NCBI GenBank assembly: GCA_950295325.1
Contig: OX485805.1
Span: forward strand, 56,010,758-56,074,757
Length of the DNA: 64,000 nucleotides
Direction: 5' to 3'
DNA from: Polytrichum commune
Taxonomy: Eukaryota > Streptophyta > Polytrichopsida > Polytrichales > Polytrichaceae
This document shows positions 24,307 to 36,400 of this stretch, piece after piece (the stretch's first letter is position 1; each line of letters begins with the position of its first letter). Both the position numbers and the translations under genes were made by a program. The notes under the pieces are model-generated. The model saw only the letters and a list, made by a program, of their open reading frames with translations, made no database searches and was not told the DNA's origin.

Positions 24307-24446
24307 TATGAAACGTAAGGGGTGGTGATCGCCCTGAGGTTTGATGTCCTAGAATTTTTGACTTCATGTGTTTACCTCTTTTGATATGTGTCTAATTTTT
24401 GTCTAAATTTTTGTATCTTGTGTCTTAAAGGCTCCATCAAGGGAGG

Positions 24447-24469
24447 TACACTAAATATGATATTTAGTG
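24447..24469. repeat. perfect palindrome related to the 56.6-kb MITE ends
   Basis: acactaaatat-g-atatttagtgt is an 11-bp perfect palindrome around one G. Its half-site matches the terminal repeat of the element at 56,577-56,949. Confidence 0.6.
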
Positions 24470-25152
24470 TTACTTACTGTTTGGATTTACATAATGCTAT
24501 ATATATTTCTTTACATCTGATGTATTTTTTAACCAATTTTTTTTTTTAATGATCTATGATGTCCAAACTACCAATTACACGTTTGTTGATAAAATATGAG
24601 ATGTACGGTATATAGATATAGCATTGCAAAATTCCAAGTAGTAAGTGACAATGGATATTTTGTGTAGTTGTTCTTCTTGTAAATGATCTCATGATTTTAG
24701 TTATTTGAATTTTCATTGGGTATGCTATTAGGAGATCTCCGAGTGTGGCTCTAAAGGCGATTTTAGTGGATTCTCCAATATTGACCTTTGGAGCCACACC
24801 GGGAAATCTTCCCATGATGCCATGAAATCTACTCACCCTAAACCCTCCAAAATGTTTTTAAGGTGTGAAACAGGAGGTCTCCCCATTCCATTATTCAAAA
24901 CATTCAAAATATCAAGTACTAACATGGAGAGATCTCCTAGTTCACAAGGCACTAGGAAATCTCCACATTTTATACAAGCTTTGTTTCCATACTAAATTAT
25001 ATGACTATTTTTTATTCTCCTTGTTGATTAAATTTAAATGTGAATTAAAGGTACCTATTTCCTAATTTAAACCTTAAATGAAGTAATTTATTGTCAATTT
25101 AGTCTAGTTTGAATTCAATATTTTAATTTTAGTTAAATATTTTTAATTGGTT

Positions 25153-25560
25153 CATGCATTAGATAGATGTCCATGTTGAGCAAGTATCTAAGTTCAACCG
25201 GATTGGGATATGTGGACGGGTATAAACTCTCCGACACATTTGGTATTGTATCCTTCAATACCAATATTAATATCCTTGAGAATTGCACTACAACAATATA
25301 TTATGGTGTCGTCTCTATATGCTTGGATATTTTACATATATTATTAAAACTATGGTTTCTCGGACATCAAATTCAAAGTTCTCTTAGAATACCCTTACCC
25401 AATGGTACATGAAACAAAATGATGCATGCACAACACCACTCTTAGGTTGACCCAACCAATAAAGGCAAATATCCATGTTGTGCAGGTAGTTTGGTCACCT
25501 TGGTATCACTTAGGGCACGTGGACGGATACAAACCAAGTTTGGAATGGAACATAGGAAAT
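25153..25560 (+). repeat. dispersed repeat B, copies 2 and 3 (partial)
   Basis: Both gatatgtggacgggtataaactc (near 25,206) and the weaker cacgtggacggatacaaacc (near 25,517) match the core of repeat B at 15,968-15,992. They sit about 310 bp apart, suggesting two degenerate copies side by side. Confidence 0.45.
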
Positions 25561-26414
25561 TGGATGGATCAATACTTAATATCAATAATGATATCAAAGG
25601 ACTTATTTGACCTGTATCAGTTTGTCAACACAATTCGATTATTGATGCTTGATGGGTGTCACATGAGAGAATTGTTTTTATGCTTGCGTTATTATTAGGA
25701 TCAATCCAAAACTGATACTAATACTAGGGTAATTTTACCTAGGTATGAAGGTTCTTGCATGTTATATAGACCCAAATAGTTTATAAAAATATGAAGTCTA
25801 AAGTACATGTATCCTACTGGTATCCAAAAAAAATGTATAATTGAGGGTCGTAAAGGTCTCACACCATTCATCATATGAAGTAAAAGGTTGCAACATGATG
25901 ATTTATGCTTTTGAGGTCATATTGCTAGGTCAAGATGTTGAACTTTCAACATGATTTAGCTGAAATCAATGACAACGTTTCTTTTACAACGCTTTCTTGA
26001 TATCAACTTGAAATAAGGTCCGACCCCCCCCCCCTTCCCAAATCCTCCAACATTGAGGGTTTGATTAGACACCTATAAATGAGTCTTATACGGTTCAATG
26101 AAATTGTCCTATGCACTCAACTTTAGAATTTCATTTTCGTAAACCTATTACATAGCCTCCTAGGATGGTTTGCTTTTCCTCCAAGATTGCCAAGGCCATA
26201 AGATGTTTAGTTTTTTTTTCATTGTCAAATTTAATAGAATTAAAAATAAAAAATGAAAGCTTGTCTTTATGTAACAAGTTAGCTTCCCGTATTGAAGATG
26301 CACTTGTAATTAATATTGTTTAGCTACTGAGAGAAATGAAACTTGGAAAGCTCTAAGTATCTAGTAGTGGTTCCATGGTTCCATGTCAAGGGACCGAGCC
26401 TAAAAGCAACACTT

Positions 26415-26462
26415 CACCACACACACACAAAAGAAAAAAAGAAAAAAAGAAAAAAGAAAAGA
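26415..26462. repeat. A-rich microsatellite (CA)n then (GAAAAAA)n
   Basis: A (CA) run is followed by repeated gaaaaaa units. Low complexity, no coding potential. Confidence 0.8.
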
Positions 26463-27251
26463 GCTCAAAAAGACTCCAAACATATTCATAGATATGTAAA
26501 ACTATGAAGATTCTATATGAAAACATATCGAAATAATAATTTATTTCTATGCAACCTACATAATCTCACAAAGTTGTTACAAGAAACAAACCTTTCGGAC
26601 ACACTCACCTTGTGGGGTGCTACCAATTGAGTCACATGCTAAGGAGTGTGTACTAATGGCAGTGTCACAAATGAATATACGAAACAAAAGTGAAGTTGAA
26701 GAAAATGTCTTGCCCTCGAGTGAAAGATACAAAGGAAGTAGGACGGCAATTGGGTTGTCTTAGTCAAGCTTCCGGTTGGCTACGATAAGGATAAGACACA
26801 TGCACGTGCTTCTAAATAAGCAAGATGAGCAACAACTAAGCCATTTGGGGATGAATGAAAGGTTTTGATTTCTTCCATGTACAATCAAGAGCATAAGCAT
26901 AGAAACCAACCAATGTGTTGATTGCTCCACGACACCTAAGACGAGAATATATAATTGAGAGTAGGATCTTGGTCATTGAATAGTTTATTTGCTTTTCCAA
27001 GATAAGCTTTGGTTGAACTTGTCTTAAGCTAACCTTTTGTTGACGAAGGGAGTATGGGGATGTCATGAAGCGGCAACGAGGACCATGTTAACATGTTTTG
27101 CAATTTTGAAGGACTTATAATACAATTCTAAATCCATAACTTCACATGATTCTCACAATGGTAATTTTGATTGTGAGACAACACCTATGCAATAGATATG
27201 TCGCAACTCTATATAGCAAGTGTAGGTGGTGGGGAAATGACTAAACTATTA

Positions 27252-27629
27252 GAGCAAGCCCAATGACTTCTTGCACCTGCATCTGCATCAGGGAACGGAA
27301 AGTGGGCTCCATCCGGGATGCAAAAGCATATGCAGGTAAGTCGGCCAGTCATGCCTGCATACAAGCAAAAGTTGCTCCAATGCAAGGGAAGGGCATGCAC
27401 TACGAAGTCGGCAGGGTGCTTGTCTTATCTGACAAGTACCGCGTCTTAATGAAATAGCAGATTCCCTGCATAACTCGATGTTATGCAGGGAGGGCGTCAG
27501 TTCATGCTTAAATGTTCATCCGAAATTATCCTTAACAAGGACCTTTGGGGCTCTTACCTGGATCTGCATCTGCATCGCGGATGAAAAAGTGCAGATGCAG
27601 ATGTGGATCCAGGGCTACGGGGCTTGCCC
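27252..27629. mobile_element. Tourist-like MITE (PIF/Harbinger type)
   Basis: A 378-bp element flanked on both sides by TTA (27249-27251 and 27630-27632), the usual target of PIF/Harbinger elements. The ends are gagcaagccc at the left and, read inward from the right, gggcaagccc. Subterminal inverted segments rich in tgcatctgcatc occur near both ends (27,276-27,291 and 27,585-27,606). It encodes nothing. Confidence 0.8.
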
Positions 27630-28461
27630 TTAATAACAATAGTACATTAAATGTATATTCTCATAAAATCTCCACTTAAATATCCAGTGTTGCTTTTATA
27701 TCGTGATTTTATATAATACTCTTCTTGTCCATTGAGAAACCCCGATGGCACCAAGGAATGTGTTGTTTGGATGCCTTAGGCAAAAGTTGTAAATGATGAT
27801 TCATAAAGTTTCAGTAGTGGATGCATGAGAACTATTATCATTTTATACAAATGTATCATATGGGTACCACATTCTTCGCCATACATCATGATTTTGGAAC
27901 AATGTTATCACATCAAGTGGGACAATCAATAAGTATGGAACATATGGAGTATTAATGTATGTAGTCAATCAATGTAAATATCTTGTCCATACGAGATATA
28001 TACCATCCGCATTGTCATCGGTGTCCATCAAACCATACCACTTGTCATTGTTACATTCTCATTCCTATACGGATCATGCTTCACCATGGGACACATCATG
28101 CCACTTATGATTTCCTTTCACACATGACACTATTATGTATACGTTCTCCACCCTAAATCTAGATCTAAGGGAAAAAGGTTGAAAATTGATGTTATACACT
28201 CTTAGAGTAATTATTGCCCACTCTATTTCAAGGTTTATAATTTTCATAGTATAAAGTGTAACTTGCAGCACTCTTTACATCAATTATTTGCACACTTTAA
28301 GAGAACTCTCTTCTAACACAATATTCATTAAAATGAGAGTTTTCCAGTGAATTAAGAGTACATAAAACAAATTATTAATCCAAGAATGAAATGATAACCA
28401 CTGGAAAGTTGTAGAGTACAATTAAAAAAATAACATTTGATTTTCCGCCGTAAATTCCACC

Positions 28462-28826
28462 GTAGTTTCCATTAAAATGAGAGTATGTTAGGCTGGAAAA
28501 TCAACTCATTTAGGTCGACTCAACCTAAATTGACAACATATTGTCCTCATTTAGGTCGACTCATCCTAAATTGACTAACATATTGTCCTCATTTAGGTTG
28601 ACTCAACCTAAATTGACTAACATAATTGTCCTCATTTAGGTCGACTCAACCTAAATTGACTAACATAATTGTCCTCATTTAGGTCGACTCATCCTAAATT
28701 GACAAAATATTGTCCTCATTTAGGTCGACTCAACCTAAATTGACAAAATATTGTCCTCATTTAGGTCAACTCAACCTAAATGAGTCGATTTCCCAGCTTA
28801 ACATACTCTCATTTTAATGGAAACTA
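28462..28826. mobile_element. MITE with palindromic tandem units inside
   Basis: The ends are long imperfect inverted repeats of about 50 bp, beginning gtagtttccattaaaatgag at the left and closing with the reverse complement at the right. Between them are seven tandem units of about 41-43 bp (28,498-28,790). Each contains a hairpin built on tttaggt and acctaaa around gactc. The units differ by few bases (cgactca or tgactca, aacatattg or aaaatattg). No target-site duplication was clear. No coding sequence. Confidence 0.75.
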
Positions 28827-30349
28827 CACGTCTGAAGTATAATCTAGTATTTATCAACCTAACATGACTTTTAGGTGTCCAAATGGCCAATATTATTTTG
28901 AGAGGATCCCACTCTCTCAAAATATTGAATATCGTGTTTTCCGTGCAAATAAAATCCTATTTGTGTGAAATGCTTTTGAAAATTTCATGTAACACTAAGG
29001 AAAGACCATGTATTATGGTAGTGATGGTCCAATCCTATAGTTCTAAAAAGTTTTCTAAAATCAAATGCAAGCTTATTACCATAGAGGGCATTCTATTGTC
29101 GTGTGTGTGCGTATTTTTAAATTTATTTATTTACTTAAATTTACTTATATTATATATTGTATTTATTATGTTGTATTTATATTAAATTTATATTGCTTCT
29201 TCTTCTTAGTATCAAGTTGTAATTCCACATGGGAGTCAAGTGGATTTTAGCCAAAATAGGAATGGCATGTGACAAAATTTGAGAGGTCCCCCCCCCCCCC
29301 CCGGGAATAGATAAGCCTTTACGATAGTGTGTGGTATACAACTTTGAATTTGAGTGTAGGCGAGAATACGCTCCTATTTGTATAAGTCACTACAACACCG
29401 ATAATAAAAATATTGAATTCACAAGGATGACCTCAGTAAATAATAATACATTCTAAACTCTCGTAATATCAACCTCTTTAATGTCACTCTTTCTCTTATT
29501 CCTTGAAACCCTAGGGAATAGATGTTCTCAATTTAAATCTCACTCTTTGTTGTCATGTTTCCTTCCCATATATCATGGGTTTGACATTAAAATAAACCAC
29601 CAAAGAATTCAAACCACACGCTCACACACATCACGTTGTCATCATTGTCATCATTGTCGTTATTACAATGTTGACTTTGTGTTATTCCATAATGTCACAT
29701 GCTACACTATTTATTTGATATCACACATCCATGTTAACACTACGTAACTCCTTAATATCACATGCACTTTGATTGCCACAAACGTGATATTAAGGAGGTT
29801 TTTGAGTGTAATAATAATGATAATAATCATATTTGAGGCCCAAGAAGACTAGGAAAAACCTACCTCCATGAACCTACTCTAGGTTTACACATGAGATTAA
29901 CTTTTGTTAGGAGGTGAAGCATCTTTCATTCACATCAACCTATTACCGATGTCATTTTCTCTCATTGATAATGAAAAAGGCATTGACATATTGGTTTGAC
30001 CAACAATAATTAGTTGTTGAAGTGGTTACCATATCTACTACACTAAATATTAACAGGCTAGCATAGGTTGGTAGTCAACATGGCTTTACCATGTTGAGTG
30101 GGCCATGCAATTTTGAACTCATTGATAATTTGTGTGGCTTGAAATGATCAACATAGAATCATAGTAACAAAAATCTAAGACTTTATTGAAATATTGTTTG
30201 TCAAATAGTTTGTATTATTGATTTAATATTTTGATATCTTTTGAATATTGGAATTGATGAAAAATGTTGAGAATTATATATAATTTGGACAAACATCACA
30301 AACTTCAAAATTAGCATGGATTTTACTTTATGTTACCAACAATAGTCAT
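28827..30349. other. gene-free stretch with poly-C tract
   Basis: No coding region was recognised. A poly-C run of about 15 bases lies at 29,288-29,302. Short AT-rich open frames here have no similarity and are expected by chance. Confidence 0.4.
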
Positions 30350-30357
30350 TAGTTATT

Positions 30358-31490
30358 GGGGATCGCTATTTCCACACCTTTTTTGGCTAGATTCACACAT
30401 TTTTGCCGGTTCGGTTGCCGTGTCACTGAGGCGCTATATATGAGATTCTTCATGGTCCATCCGGACCGTTGATCCACCAAGGCCCATCCAAGGGCCTCAA
30501 TGATCCTAGGTGGCGGTGGGGTGGGGGGCGGGGGTGGTGCTTGCCACCAAGGCGGGGTGGGGCCGTGGGCCTCGTGTCTTTTTCGGGGAGGCCGGATTTA
30601 GGGTGGTGTCGGGTCTAGTGGCTATGCGGGCCCAGTGGCTAGGCCTACTTATTATATAACTAGTTGGTTAGCCTTACTCTACTTACTAAATGACTAGTCG
30701 GTTAGCCTTACTCTACTTACTAAATAACTTGTCCCGGAATTGATGGGAACTCGTACCCGTTAATGTAGATGGGTCTTAAATGGTTAATTTTCAAACTAGC
30801 CTACTTATGGCATGATATGAAACAAGTAGGTTAGTACGAGATGGTTAGCAAATTCAAATCAAAATTTAGGAGCTCATATGAATATCTTAGTCATTATCAA
30901 AGTGAAGATTATTATGGTGTCAATAATGATCATATAGGTCTCCATACCTAACTTCAAGACTTGCACATATACCACTCAAATATACATGTGAGCTCCTAAA
31001 TTCATATGAGCTCCTAAATTTTGATTTGGATTTGCTAACCATCTCGTACTAACCTACTTGTTTCATATCATGCCATAAGTAGGCTAGTTTGAAAATTAAC
31101 CATTTAAGACCCATCTACATTAACGGGTACGAGTTCCCATCAATTCCGGGACAAGTTATTTAGTAAGTAGAGTAAGGCTAACCAACTAGTTATATAATAA
31201 GTAGGCCTAGCCACTGGGCCCGCATAGCCACTAGGCCCGACACCACCCTAAATCCGGCCTCCCCGAAAAAGACATGAGGCCCACGGCCCCACCCCGCCTT
31301 GGTGGCAAGCACCACCCCCGCCCCCACCCCACCGCCACCTAGGATCATTGAGGCCCTTGGATGGGCCTTGGTGGATCAACGGTCCGGATGGACCATGAAG
31401 AATCTCATATATAGCGCCTCAGTGACACAGCAACCGAACCGGCAAAAAGGTGTGAATCTAGCCAAAAAAGGTGTGGAAATAGCGATCCCC
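30358..31490. mobile_element. foldback DNA transposon with about 0.5-kb inverted arms
   Basis: Left arm 30358-30882 and right arm 31001-31490 are inverted copies with only a few single-base differences. The left arm also carries a tandem duplication of about 35 bp (the gccttactctacttactaaa segment). The loop is 118 bp. The termini are ggggatcgctatttccacac in both arms. The element is flanked by an exact 8-bp target-site duplication, TAGTTATT, at 30350-30357 and 31491-31498. It encodes no transposase, so it is non-autonomous. Long arms and 8-bp duplications would suit a Mutator-like or hAT-related source; the superfamily is not settled. Confidence 0.9.
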
Positions 31491-32244
31491 TAGTTATTTG
31501 AAGATTAGTATAATCAAATAAACTAGGAACCACAATAACAATGATAGTTGATGTAGCTAATATTACTCCAATACCAAAATAGTCAAGGACAAGGAAATAA
31601 CTATCATGGCCATTTGGCGGGCCACAAAGAGTGAAGTAACTCCACTTTTTGTAACACTTCATAATAACACTAGGATGCCGAACCTTTTGTGCCTTGCTTG
31701 CACAACACTGCGGGAGTTTGGGCTCCCAATACTAAAAACCAGGTCTTTGTGGTGTGCAACCACCTAGGTGTTGTTGACCTTTTCATTGTTATACGTAATT
31801 GCAAAAGATCTTTGAGTAGCACGTACATTTTGGAAGAGAAAAAAAAAAACCACATGTCTTGAATGAAACTCAATACATGACATCGAAATCCACATCTTAT
31901 GTATAAGCAAGTAAGTTAGGTCAACAAATTTGAAAGGAGGTTCAATCCACCTAGCAAGTCTTTGAGGACGAGGACGAGGAATCCTCCACAAAATTGGAGT
32001 ACGTGTGCATATATAACTCCACATTCCAACACATTCCACACATTTTTCACAATGTTGTCATTGATGGTAATAGTTGTCGATCTTATTAAGGCAAGCATTT
32101 GTGTATCATAAATAATAATGATTTTATTTTATTTTTGAATTGGTTTGATAATTATTTTCTAGAGGGATTGACAAAGTAACAAACAATGCTATATCTATAC
32201 ATGGATCTATTCAAGATTGGAGAATTTTTTTTGTGTATTTGTAG

Positions 32245-32421
32245 GTATGAAAACGAGGTGCGAGTGCAACAAATGTAATTGAAGGAGACTCACAAAATTA
32301 TAGAACAATGGGGAGATTGGGAAAGATACCTGCGGCAAGGACGGGAAGAATTGGCCATGCAGGCCATTCAATATGCTCACATCACATGCCTGATAATGAT
32401 GACCTTATACGTGATAAAGGA
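32245..32421 (+). pseudogene. decayed exon-like segment, possibly PspA/IM30-like
   Basis: After an acceptor at 32243-32244 one frame reads YENEVRVQQM, a TAA stop, then LKETHKIIEQWGDWERYL and RQGREELAMQAIQYAHI, ending near a gaag|gtaca donor at 32421. The DW...GREELA..AI pattern resembles the coiled-coil DW...KGREDLARAAL block of PspA/IM30 (VIPP1) proteins. The in-frame stop argues for a dead exon. Its end phase would also splice onto the exon at 33,446, so a role as 5' leader of the CFAP99-like gene cannot be excluded. Confidence 0.3.
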
Positions 32422-33451
32422 AGGTACATTGTATCTTATGTAGGATTATATCTTATATACGTACAATTAATTGAATATGATAACACTGATTTTCAATTTG
32501 CATTAGTTGCGGCATCCCATGGTTATATTCTTGGGACCCACATGAATGAACACACGTTACTTAATAATGTTGTCATTCCATTTACCTACTGCAATCTTTG
32601 TGTTTGTGAATCGTGATTGATTGTCAATGTATACGTTTGTGTATGTCATCACAAAACCGACAATCAACTTGCATGAAAGTCAAGTTAATTGTAGGGTTGT
32701 AGTTTGAGATTAATGAAAGTATATAGAATAACTATTGACTCAATGACACTACATGGATTGGTACACACATGGAGTCATTTATCAATCTCTCCATTAAACA
32801 ATGGGAGTAACGTAGCCATGAAGAGGAAGAAGCTCCCAATCATTCGTAATTTAATCATATTTTCATGCGATTCTGGTTACATCGAAACATTACACTCATA
32901 GGGAAAAAAATTCCTTATCAATAACACTTTTGTGTTGCATTAATTGATGAAGAGGCTCCAAATCGATCACACATTGATCATATTTTCAAGCAATTTTGGT
33001 CAAATTTATGCATGGTACTAAACGCAACACTTATAAATTTATCACTGGGTTATTAATGTTATGGTGCAATAATTGATTAAGGTATTCACCAACAACAAGG
33101 ATGAGGCACCGGCGAACCACAATGGGGGATAAAGGGCCTGCAAATTGGCGGAAAAGTACGATCAAAGTGTCGCCATGTGACCATTGTGCCTCAAATGATG
33201 CCAATGTACGTGCAAAAGCATGGAGGAGCAAAGCTCGGAGTTTCTCCCCAGGTCCGCAAAAACCAATGTGCTCATGTGACCACCAAAGTTGTTCATGGTG
33301 TTATTAAAAAAAGACACACATTGCATGATAGATAGGTAGATCAAAACTCCAATTTCATGGTGTTGCATGCAATAAATATAATTTATTCATTTAAAAAACT
33401 ATTTATCTCATTTTGTTTTTGTTTGTCATGCTAATACTTGCAGGTGAGCTC

Positions 33452-36400
33452 ATGGAGGCATGCAAGAAGATCATTGGTAGCTACGAGAAACGCGCAGCCC
33501 CTGGGGAAACGCCAGATGCATATGCTGATGTTTTTCTACCACTTTATAATGTGGTCCACCCTTATGATATCATCTTTGTCAAGCAGGTAAAAATGAAATT
33601 TCCATGCTCAAATCCCAAAATTTTAAACTACATGATGTAAGTAATGGCTTGTGATGAATACTACACCTTCCAAAGTGTCTCGATTAACACCTTGCAAAGT
33701 GTTTTGAGGTCAAGGTAGAGAATGTTTGTGCTTGACCCCTCAAGGCCCAAGAAGAGCCGTCATTGGGCTCATAACACATGTTGAAATGATGACACAAGTA
33801 ATACATGACATTAAATATGACATTACTACCGATTTGCTTGATATGAGAGACGTAATTGGAAGAATTGAAATTCTTGGAAAAGTTCAATAAAATAAAATGT
33901 TTAATATAGGCCAAAACGCACATTAAGTTGAGGATAACAAGATACCATTTTTTCACTTTCATTTTTTCCCCCAACTTCTTAAATGTGTTGAAATTAGACA
34001 ACTTTCAAAACATTGCAGAGATGAGAAAAAGAAAGAGAAAAGCTCATGAGGCCTTGAGGGGTTAACCTTTCACAAGTGCGGAGTCAGCGGTGCTTGGCTC
34101 CTAGAGTAACCTATGTAAGTAGCCTTTGCAACAACTATGCTTGTTTTTATTTATTGCAATGATCATATATAGTAAGATTACATAAAATATAGGGAAATCT
34201 AGCCTATTTTGTGACCCAATAATGATTTTTTTTGTCATACTAGGTTGGAGAGTAAAAAACTAATTACTTAAAAAAATGGAGAATGGGTTATATATGTTGT
34301 GTGCGTGCAGGTTTTGTTTGGCTACTGTAGATACCGGAAGTTGGTCAACAAATTCGTGAAGCACTTTTACATAGTGAAGGGCACTTTGATTAGCCCAGAC
34401 GATGTTATATTATACCGGGTGCTAACATACTTGGCCATCATGCGCTTGGATGAACTCAATTGGAGTGAATTTTGGTAATATTTATGAAGTGCATTGAATA
34501 CCCCAATAATTATGTATAGGGTAAGACCTATGGGAATAGCATTATGGAATTAAAGGCCATGCCATGAGGGCAAGAATCCGATGTTATCCATGTTAACATA
34601 ATGCTATGCCTCTCAAATGATTGAAATTATATGAATGATTTAAGTCCGCCATGTAACAAAGAAAATTCCAGCATATAGTTTTAAAATATTTTGATGATGA
34701 ATGATATAAGTAGGGGGAGGAAGGGGAGGACGAACTTCTTGCAACTTACAATGAAAACTAAGTAGTACTCCCAAAGTATTAATACACGAGTGTGTTTTTT
34801 TGGATGATCGGTGATAGGCGGTTTTGCCAAAGCCAACAACCAGTAAAACTCTTACCATTTATACAAGCCGCATTTCTTGAGGAACTCACACTCCGCTATG
34901 CTAAAGAAGATTGGCTCAAAATCTACGATGATGAGGTAACTTAAACCCACAACATAAATGGATTTTTAACTTGTCTCTCATGAACTTCATTTTGTTGTCA
35001 TAAGTCACTAGTCAAATGAACCACAACATGGGGAACAAGTTAATTTTATGTTGCTCATCCCTTGATTAACATAATGTAGCATGTGATTGCATATAACATT
35101 ACTCAATGCCAATATATATATTTATATATGTATTTAGGATCATTCACCATCTATGAATCACTTAACCACTCTATTGTGCAAACATAATGCAACTCGGTAA
35201 CATATTATTGAAATGTGTGCTTCTTCATCCTCGGAGTATACTAATCAAAATTTTGGACCCATGCAATGATTTTAGTTTTTTGATTAATGTTATGCACATC
35301 GTTATCTTCATGATTATTTGATACAAAGAACGTAGATTTTAATGCACCTAATATTAATTGTATTTTCTAAGAGTCATTGATTGGTCCAACCTTCAACTTC
35401 GAATTGGGTAATAATATTAGTTACTATATTTCATGCATGATGGGCAGTTTGTGAATGACCTCCTCAAAGGCTTGGCTTTATTCCGACGTGATGCATATGA
35501 TTATGCAGAAAAGTAAGGCAACGCATTTCCAATAAAAAATGAATTATAATTGTATTAGGTTATATGGATCTTACATGCTAGTAATATGTTAATACTATAA
35601 ATATTTAATTGATATTTTGATGAATCATCTTAATATGATTGAAAATGAGAACAACTAGCTTAACATTTGGGCAAATAAGTAATTATGGATGGTGCAGATT
35701 GGCCAAGATTGTTTATGCACCAGACCCTGCTCTGAGATACATTCCTCCCCCGACAACCACAATTCCTTTCAACCTCTCGGCTAGCAATTACACTCACCCC
35801 AAAGAAGAAGAGCTTGAACCAGTAGGTTATGAAGAAGACTTACTTGTGTTGATATTCTTAAATCCAAAAGGACCTACTATTTTCTTAGATATTCAGCAAA
35901 AATGTTGATGCTTTAATTATCTTGACAGACTTATTTGAAAATAATGAGGGAACCATCCAAAGTCTACATCTTTATCTAACTTAGACTACGTCAAATTAGA
36001 CTAGAAGTAGAAATAGTTTGAGTTTAATCTTGAGTTTCCTGGAGCACCCTAGTAGAATGCCCTACAATCTCCCAACCAAACCTTCTCCTTCATCCTTTAT
36101 CGACTTGTTATAGAGAAATTCTAAAGCATACTACTTTTCTTGCCAATATTGATTGTGTTTATTTTGTCACTTCTTCGTATTCACAAGTTGCAAAGGAACA
36201 TTGATTATGTGACAAGTAGCACCTTCACTCAAGATATATGATTCGATTTTGTCAAATATGATAAGGTACTACGACAATGTTGTAACAAAACCAATCACAA
36301 CGTGGTTGTAATAGCACTCTATATTTTACTAACATCATTTTCGTGTCGACATGGTTTTTCTTCTTCTTTTAAAGTATATCTACAAAGCTATGCCAGCTCC

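Noticed and set aside
28498..28790. CRISPR array
   Set aside because: Repeats of about 42 bp are contiguous without unique spacers, and the organism is a plant; it is a tandem array inside a MITE.
31299..31493. 64-residue Pro-rich frame
   Set aside because: It lies in the right arm of the foldback element, where the C-rich tract leaves frames open.
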